A stretch of DNA of 64,000 nucleotides, from assembly GCA_965248975.1 (NCBI GenBank), contig CBDFKU010000012.1, positions 1 to 64,000 on the forward strand, written 5' to 3'. This DNA is from CBDFKU01 sp965248975. Lineage in GTDB: Bacteria; Chloroflexota; Dehalococcoidia; Lucifugimonadales; JAGWBF01. The notes under the pieces are model-generated. The model did not search any database, was not told the origin of the DNA, and saw only the letters and a program-made list of their open reading frames with translations. Shown here piece after piece: positions 60,254-64,000 of this stretch (the first letter of the stretch is position 1; every line of letters begins with the position of its first letter). Position numbers and translations under genes: made by a program.

Positions 60254-61501
60254 CTATGCCGTAACCGCCGTCCGCTCCGATCTCCTGAGGAACCGGTGGA
60301 CGAGGGGCACATGTCCTCGCAGGGTCTTCTGGCCGTTCCGGTAAGGCCGGCTCTCGCCCTGGTGCTTGATGCCCCAGAGGAGGGTGCCCACGCTGGTAGA
60401 CAGGGCGGGCTTCCTCAGCTCGGAAGGCAGCCCCAGGATCGCCCTGGGGTAGCCTATTCGCACCTGGGCTCCGGTGGCTTTGCCGGCCAGATCAGTAAGG
60501 CCGGCTATCTCCGCTGTTCCGCCTGTGATGACCAGTCCTCCTGGCGGAATCTGTCTGAGGCCGGCCTGTCTTAGTTTCAATAGCACCAGTTTCAACGTCT
60601 CGGTCAGGCGCTCGTTAAGGGGCTGGCACATCGCCCTTCGTTTTACGGTGCGTCGGGGCTGCCCCTGATAGCCCGGAAGCTGCACCTCTTCGTCGGCTGG
60701 TATGGAATCTGGCATGGCGTGGCCGAATTTGACCTTCAGCTCCTCGGCCACATAGGAAGGTGCTCCCAGCGCTACCGACAGGTCTTTGGTCAGTTGGTTG
60801 CCTCCCACGGGAATAACGGCGGTGTACCAGGGACTGCCGGAGCGGTAGATTACGATGTCGGTGGTACCGCCGCCGATGTCCACCAGCACCGATCCAATCT
60901 CGCGCTCGTCTTCGGTCAGGATGGCTTCGGCGGCTGCCAATGGCTGCAGTACCAGGCTCCGAACGGAAACCTTGCACCGCTCCACGGTTTTCACCAGGTT
61001 CTTAAGTATGGACGCGTCTCCCAGCACTACGTGGGATTCCACCTGGACCCTGTCGGCGTGCAGGCCGAGAGGGTTCCTTACGCCGGTCAGACCGTCCACC
61101 CCGTAGCTGATTGGTATAACGTGCAGGACCTCCTTTCCGTTGGGCACCTCGGGATAGGAAGACCTGATCAGCCTGTGCATGTCCGGGGTCGATATGGGTC
61201 CGTCATCTCGGGAGTCTGTGAGCATGCCCGTAGTGTTGAGACAGGACACGTGGTTTCCGGTGACCCCAAGGTAAGCCCACGATACGTTCCGGCCCAGGTA
61301 CCGTTGGGCTTCGGCCAGGGAGGCCCTTACCGACTCCTGGGTGTCGGACACACTCTCGATGAGGCCCTTTTGCACGCCCTGGGAGGGCACTAAGCCGGTG
61401 CCTACCACCTTCAGTTCACCTTCAGGCCCGATCCTGGATATTATGGTGCACACCTTGGTGGTGCCCAGGTCGATGGCTGTGTAGAAGATGTCTTTGGCCA
61501 T
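60254..61501 (-). CDS. ftsA: Cell-division protein FtsA
   Basis: A 415-aa actin-like ATPase: phosphate-1 AIDLGTTKVCTI, the SHS2-type 1C region, phosphate-2 VLVDIGGGTTDIVIY and adenosine motif GLVITGGTAEIAG. It tethers FtsZ to the membrane through a C-terminal amphipathic helix; here the last residues (VHRFLRRSERTAVTA) are basic and could serve. It abuts rsmH directly and precedes ftsZ by 37 bp. Confidence 0.94.
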   Translation of the reverse strand: MAKDIFYTAIDLGTTKVCTIISRIGPEGELKVVGTGLVPSQGVQKGLIESVSDTQESVRASLAEAQRYLGRNVSWAYLGVTGNHVSCLNTTGMLTDSRDDGPISTPDMHRLIRSSYPEVPNGKEVLHVIPISYGVDGLTGVRNPLGLHADRVQVESHVVLGDASILKNLVKTVERCKVSVRSLVLQPLAAAEAILTEDEREIGSVLVDIGGGTTDIVIYRSGSPWYTAVIPVGGNQLTKDLSVALGAPSYVAEELKVKFGHAMPDSIPADEEVQLPGYQGQPRRTVKRRAMCQPLNERLTETLKLVLLKLRQAGLRQIPPGGLVITGGTAEIAGLTDLAGKATGAQVRIGYPRAILGLPSELRKPALSTSVGTLLWGIKHQGESRPYRNGQKTLRGHVPLVHRFLRRSERTAVTA

Positions 61502-62512
61502 TTATTTCACCTCTTCTTTTCGATTGGCCCGATTGGTGAGACGCTCCGCCACCCGCATGTGGGCGCTCCTGCTGCTGGGGTTCTCCCGGGTTTCCTCGCG
61601 GGAGGGTTTGATTACCTTCCTGGAGACGATCTTCAGGGAGGCAGTGTGCCCGCATACACATGCCGGTAGCCGGGGCGGGCAGATGCAGTCCCGGGCTTCG
61701 CGGGCGATGGTCTCTTTGACGATGCGGTCCTCGAGGCTGTGATAGCTGATAATCACCAGTTTTCCGAGGGGCTTCAGCAGGCCAATAGCCGCCTCCAGAC
61801 CGGTTCTGACGTTGTCCAGCTCGGAGTTCACCGCAATGCGAAGGGCCTGAAAGGTCCGGGTAGCTGGATGGGTCCTGCCCCGGCGTCCGCCGTAGACCCT
61901 CAGCACGAGGTCGGCCAGCTCCCGGGTGCTCCGCAGCGGCCTCGCTCCGGCTACGGCCCGGGCGATGGCCCTGGCCCTGGGCTCTTCGCCGTAAGAAAAG
62001 AGGATCCGGACCAGATCCTCCTGGGGATAGCGGTTCACGATGGCGCCCGCCGTGATACTGTCTTCGGGATCGAAGCGCATGTCCAGTGGTTCCTCTCGCT
62101 GGAAGCTGAAACCACGCCCGGACCTCTCCAGCTGTAAGGAAGATAAGCCCAAGTCCAGTAGGATGCCGTCCACCGACCGGAATCCCAGGTCGTTGACGAT
62201 CTCCGCCACTCGGGTGTAGCTCCCTTGGGCCGACACGAAGAGGTCACCATATCCTTGAAGTCGTCGGTCTGCGCTCTCCAAGGCTCGGGGGTCCAGGTCG
62301 ATGCCCAGGAGCCGGCCCAAGGGCGCGGCGGCCTGAAGGATTGCCGAGGCATGACCGCCCTCGCCCACAGTGCCGTCGATGTACATTCCGCCGGATTGGG
62401 GCGAAAGGTACTCGACGACCTCGCGAAGGAGTACCGGCCTGTGGGTGTAGTCTTCCTCCACGATGCGATCCTTTGCCATGAGCTGTAGGGGCCGGTCGAG
62501 AGTCTGTACCAT
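61502..62512 (-). CDS. rsmH: 16S rRNA (cytosine1402-N4)-methyltransferase RsmH
   Basis: A 336-aa RsmH (MraW): HRPVLLREVVEYL, the SAM motif YIDGTVGEGGHASAIL, FDPEDSITAGAIVNRYPQEDLVRIL and the C-terminal VIISYHSLEDRIVK with RKVIKPS. It methylates C1402 in the ribosomal P site. ATG 62512 or an internal ATG at 62479 could be used. mraZ, usually upstream, is absent; the next 450 bp hold no gene. Confidence 0.95.
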   Translation of the reverse strand: MVQTLDRPLQLMAKDRIVEEDYTHRPVLLREVVEYLSPQSGGMYIDGTVGEGGHASAILQAAAPLGRLLGIDLDPRALESADRRLQGYGDLFVSAQGSYTRVAEIVNDLGFRSVDGILLDLGLSSLQLERSGRGFSFQREEPLDMRFDPEDSITAGAIVNRYPQEDLVRILFSYGEEPRARAIARAVAGARPLRSTRELADLVLRVYGGRRGRTHPATRTFQALRIAVNSELDNVRTGLEAAIGLLKPLGKLVIISYHSLEDRIVKETIAREARDCICPPRLPACVCGHTASLKIVSRKVIKPSREETRENPSSRSAHMRVAERLTNRANRKEEVK

Positions 62513-62960
62513 CAGTGCCTGGCGAATCCCCCCGTAAGATGATCGTCCGACCTAGAGGCATGGGCGGAGCGGCCGAAAGAGCCAAATTTTTGGCATGGGC
62601 GCGGCCAGCCGCCGACAATGGGGATCCAGATTCAGAAGGCCAAACCCGTTCGAAGGGTCGTTCGAGTCTTGCCTTAACAGGCACCGATGGCTCGGTGTGT
62701 GCGTGAAGAGAACAGGACGTCTGCCCCGTCTGCCCTGCCCCTCGGGCCGGAGCCCTCGGAGACCAACCTCACTTCATCGAGGAAAGGGTAACAGGATGTC
62801 TGGGAGAAAATCAAGAGTTTTAATAAACAATTTTTGAGATATTTTTTATATGATGATAATAAATTCAGGCTTTCAGTGCCCTGGTGAAGCCCGACGGACC
62901 GGTGTACTTTTGTCGCCGCCGGTGTGTATCATTAGGAAATCTGACAGAGGGAGCTTGTTC
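62513..62960. other. Divergent intergenic region of rsmH and tldD
   Basis: No gene supported on either strand. A strongly AT-rich block at about 62805-62870 interrupts otherwise GC-rich sequence and probably holds divergent promoters for the division cluster and tldD; no single -35/-10 pair stands out. Confidence 0.5.
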
Positions 62961-64000
62961 ATGGATGAGATGTTGGCCCGCGCCCTTGACCTCGCCCAGG
63001 TCAAGGGCGCCAGGTACGCCGACATACGCACCGTCCACACTCAACAGGAACGGCTTCTGGTCCGAAACGGCGTGGTGGAGACCCTTAACGGCGACCAGTC
63101 CGCCGGCTTCGGCGTCAGGGCGCTTGTGGGCAACGGCTGGGGGTTCGCGTCCAGCAGACTGCTCTCTTCAATAGAGGTGGACCGGGTTACCGATCTGGCG
63201 GTGTGCATCGCCCGGGCATCTGACTCGGTGGGGAGCGAAACCGTGGACCTGGGTCCGCCTATATGGAGTCAGGGCACCTACGTGACGCCAGTGCAAGTGG
63301 ACCCGTTTACCGTGCCCCTGGAGCGAAAGCTGCAGCTGCTGCTGGAGGCGGACCGGGCCATGGGAAGCGTCCAGGGAGTGAGAGCCCGCTGGGGGACCAT
63401 GGTTTTCATCAAGGAGCAGAAAACCTTCGCCAGCACCCAGGGAGCCCACGTGGAGCAGACGATCTACGAGGCCGGCGGTGGGCTTCAGGTCACTGCCGTC
63501 GGACACAACGAGGTGCAGCGCCGCTCCTACCCCCAGTCCCATGGCGGTCTCCAGGGGTGCGCCGGCTGGGAATATGTCGAGGCCATGGACCTCCCGGGGA
63601 ACGCCGAAAGGGCGGCCACCGAAGCCGTCATGCTGCTGACCGCGGACCCCTGCCCCGAGGATACCGCTACCGACCTGATAATCGGCGGCTCCCAGCTGGC
63701 CCTTCAGATCCACGAGTCCTGCGGCCACGCCGTCGAGCTTGACCGGGTGCTGGGTGCGGAGGCCGCCTTTGCTGGGACCTCCTTTCTCACTCCAGAGAAG
63801 CTGGACGGCTTCAGGTACGGCTCCGAGCAAGTTAACATAACAGCAGACAGCATCCGGCTGCCGGGCCTGGGAACCTTCGGCTGGGACGACGAGGGAGTCC
63901 CAGCCGCGTCCACGCCCGTGGTCAAGAACGGTCGGTTCGTGGGGTACCTGATGTCCCGGGAGACGGCCGCCCATCTTGGCAGGCGGCCCAATGGGTGTAT
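62961..64000 (+). CDS. tldD: TldD-family metalloprotease, 5' part
   Basis: The frame runs from ATG 62961 (AGAGGGAG upstream) past the window edge: at least 346 aa of a usual ~460-480. The N-terminal domain (ARYADIRTVHTQQERLLVRNG) and the metal motif HESCGHAVELD (HExxxH-type of TldD) are visible, followed by LGTFGWDDEGVPA. TldD with PmbA/TldE forms a heterodimer that degrades unfolded peptides and matures some RiPPs. A pmbA gene may follow outside the window. Confidence 0.9.
   Translation, partial: MDEMLARALDLAQVKGARYADIRTVHTQQERLLVRNGVVETLNGDQSAGFGVRALVGNGWGFASSRLLSSIEVDRVTDLAVCIARASDSVGSETVDLGPPIWSQGTYVTPVQVDPFTVPLERKLQLLLEADRAMGSVQGVRARWGTMVFIKEQKTFASTQGAHVEQTIYEAGGGLQVTAVGHNEVQRRSYPQSHGGLQGCAGWEYVEAMDLPGNAERAATEAVMLLTADPCPEDTATDLIIGGSQLALQIHESCGHAVELDRVLGAEAAFAGTSFLTPEKLDGFRYGSEQVNITADSIRLPGLGTFGWDDEGVPAASTPVVKNGRFVGYLMSRETAAHLGRRPNGC

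Overview
The window reads as a high-GC bacterial chromosome segment, most likely from the Chloroflexota (Dehalococcoidia/SAR202-like). This placement is an inference. It rests on the mix of a B12-dependent class II ribonucleotide reductase, an archaeal-type (type V) fructose-bisphosphatase, a stand-alone methylmalonyl-CoA mutase large chain, a T-box-controlled ilv-leu operon, a very short rsmH-ftsA-ftsZ division cluster, many MFS/amidohydrolase/VOC/LLM catabolic genes, and frequent GTG/TTG starts behind strong GGAGG ribosome binding sites. I see no rRNA, tRNA, CRISPR array, transposase or prophage.

Layout. 0-9 kb: catabolic accessory genes (SRPBCC, LOG, N-acyl-D-amino-acid deacylase-like, SDR, MFS, VOC) and an unassigned ~112-nt RNA candidate with its own promoter at 7.4-7.55 kb. 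9-11.5 kb: a gene of unknown function (the 'partner'), a UGSC-family selenoprotein read through an in-frame TGA, and two tiny desulforedoxin-like proteins. 11.5-20.4 kb: lexA, rpsT, relA/spoT, hisS, a decayed hicBA locus, enoyl-CoA hydratase, fur, DUF167, a phosphatase and an LLM flavoprotein. 20.4-24.4 kb: an MFS gene, then a second UGSC locus (partner, membrane cupredoxin, UGSC selenoprotein, terminator). 24.4-33.3 kb: promoter, leucine T-box, ilvB-ilvN-ilvC-leuA, terminator, a vapBC-like pair, leuC, an HNH gene and leuD. 33.3-41.6 kb (minus strand): molybdenum cofactor genes, rnhA, ridA, rdgB, FBPase, mutase, DUF951, pyrF and remnants of a DUF433/DUF5615 toxin-antitoxin pair. 41.7-47.5 kb: sfsA, an endonuclease III homologue, and a TPP-riboswitch thiamine-precursor uptake and salvage operon. 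47.5-51.5 kb (minus): NTPase, 2-hydroxyacid dehydrogenase, cinA, MDR dehydrogenase. 51.5-55.6 kb: nrdR, a small gene and nrdJ, with tandem NrdR boxes 31 bp apart at both promoters. 55.6-57.1 kb: an XRE/ImmA-IrrE module. 57.1-64 kb: SRPBCC, speE, speD, ftsZ, ftsA, rsmH and the 5' part of tldD.

How it fits together. The strongest unexplained signal is the duplicated UGSC system. Two loci 11 kb apart each carry a ~350-aa partner and a ~180-aa protein whose frame is interrupted by TGA in the motif U-G-(S/G)-C-S-S-C. In both, a 7-bp hairpin with a GU-containing 3-nt loop starts exactly 12 nt after the TGA and puts its loop 19 nt after it, as expected of a bacterial SECIS. The neighbours (two desulforedoxins at one locus, a type-1-copper membrane protein at the other) suggest a redox job whose substrate is unknown. 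Several toxin-antitoxin or accessory genes (hicA, DUF433, DUF5615, an MBL hydrolase, the third gene of the ImmA module) are broken by small indels or truncation, while the housekeeping genes around them are intact.
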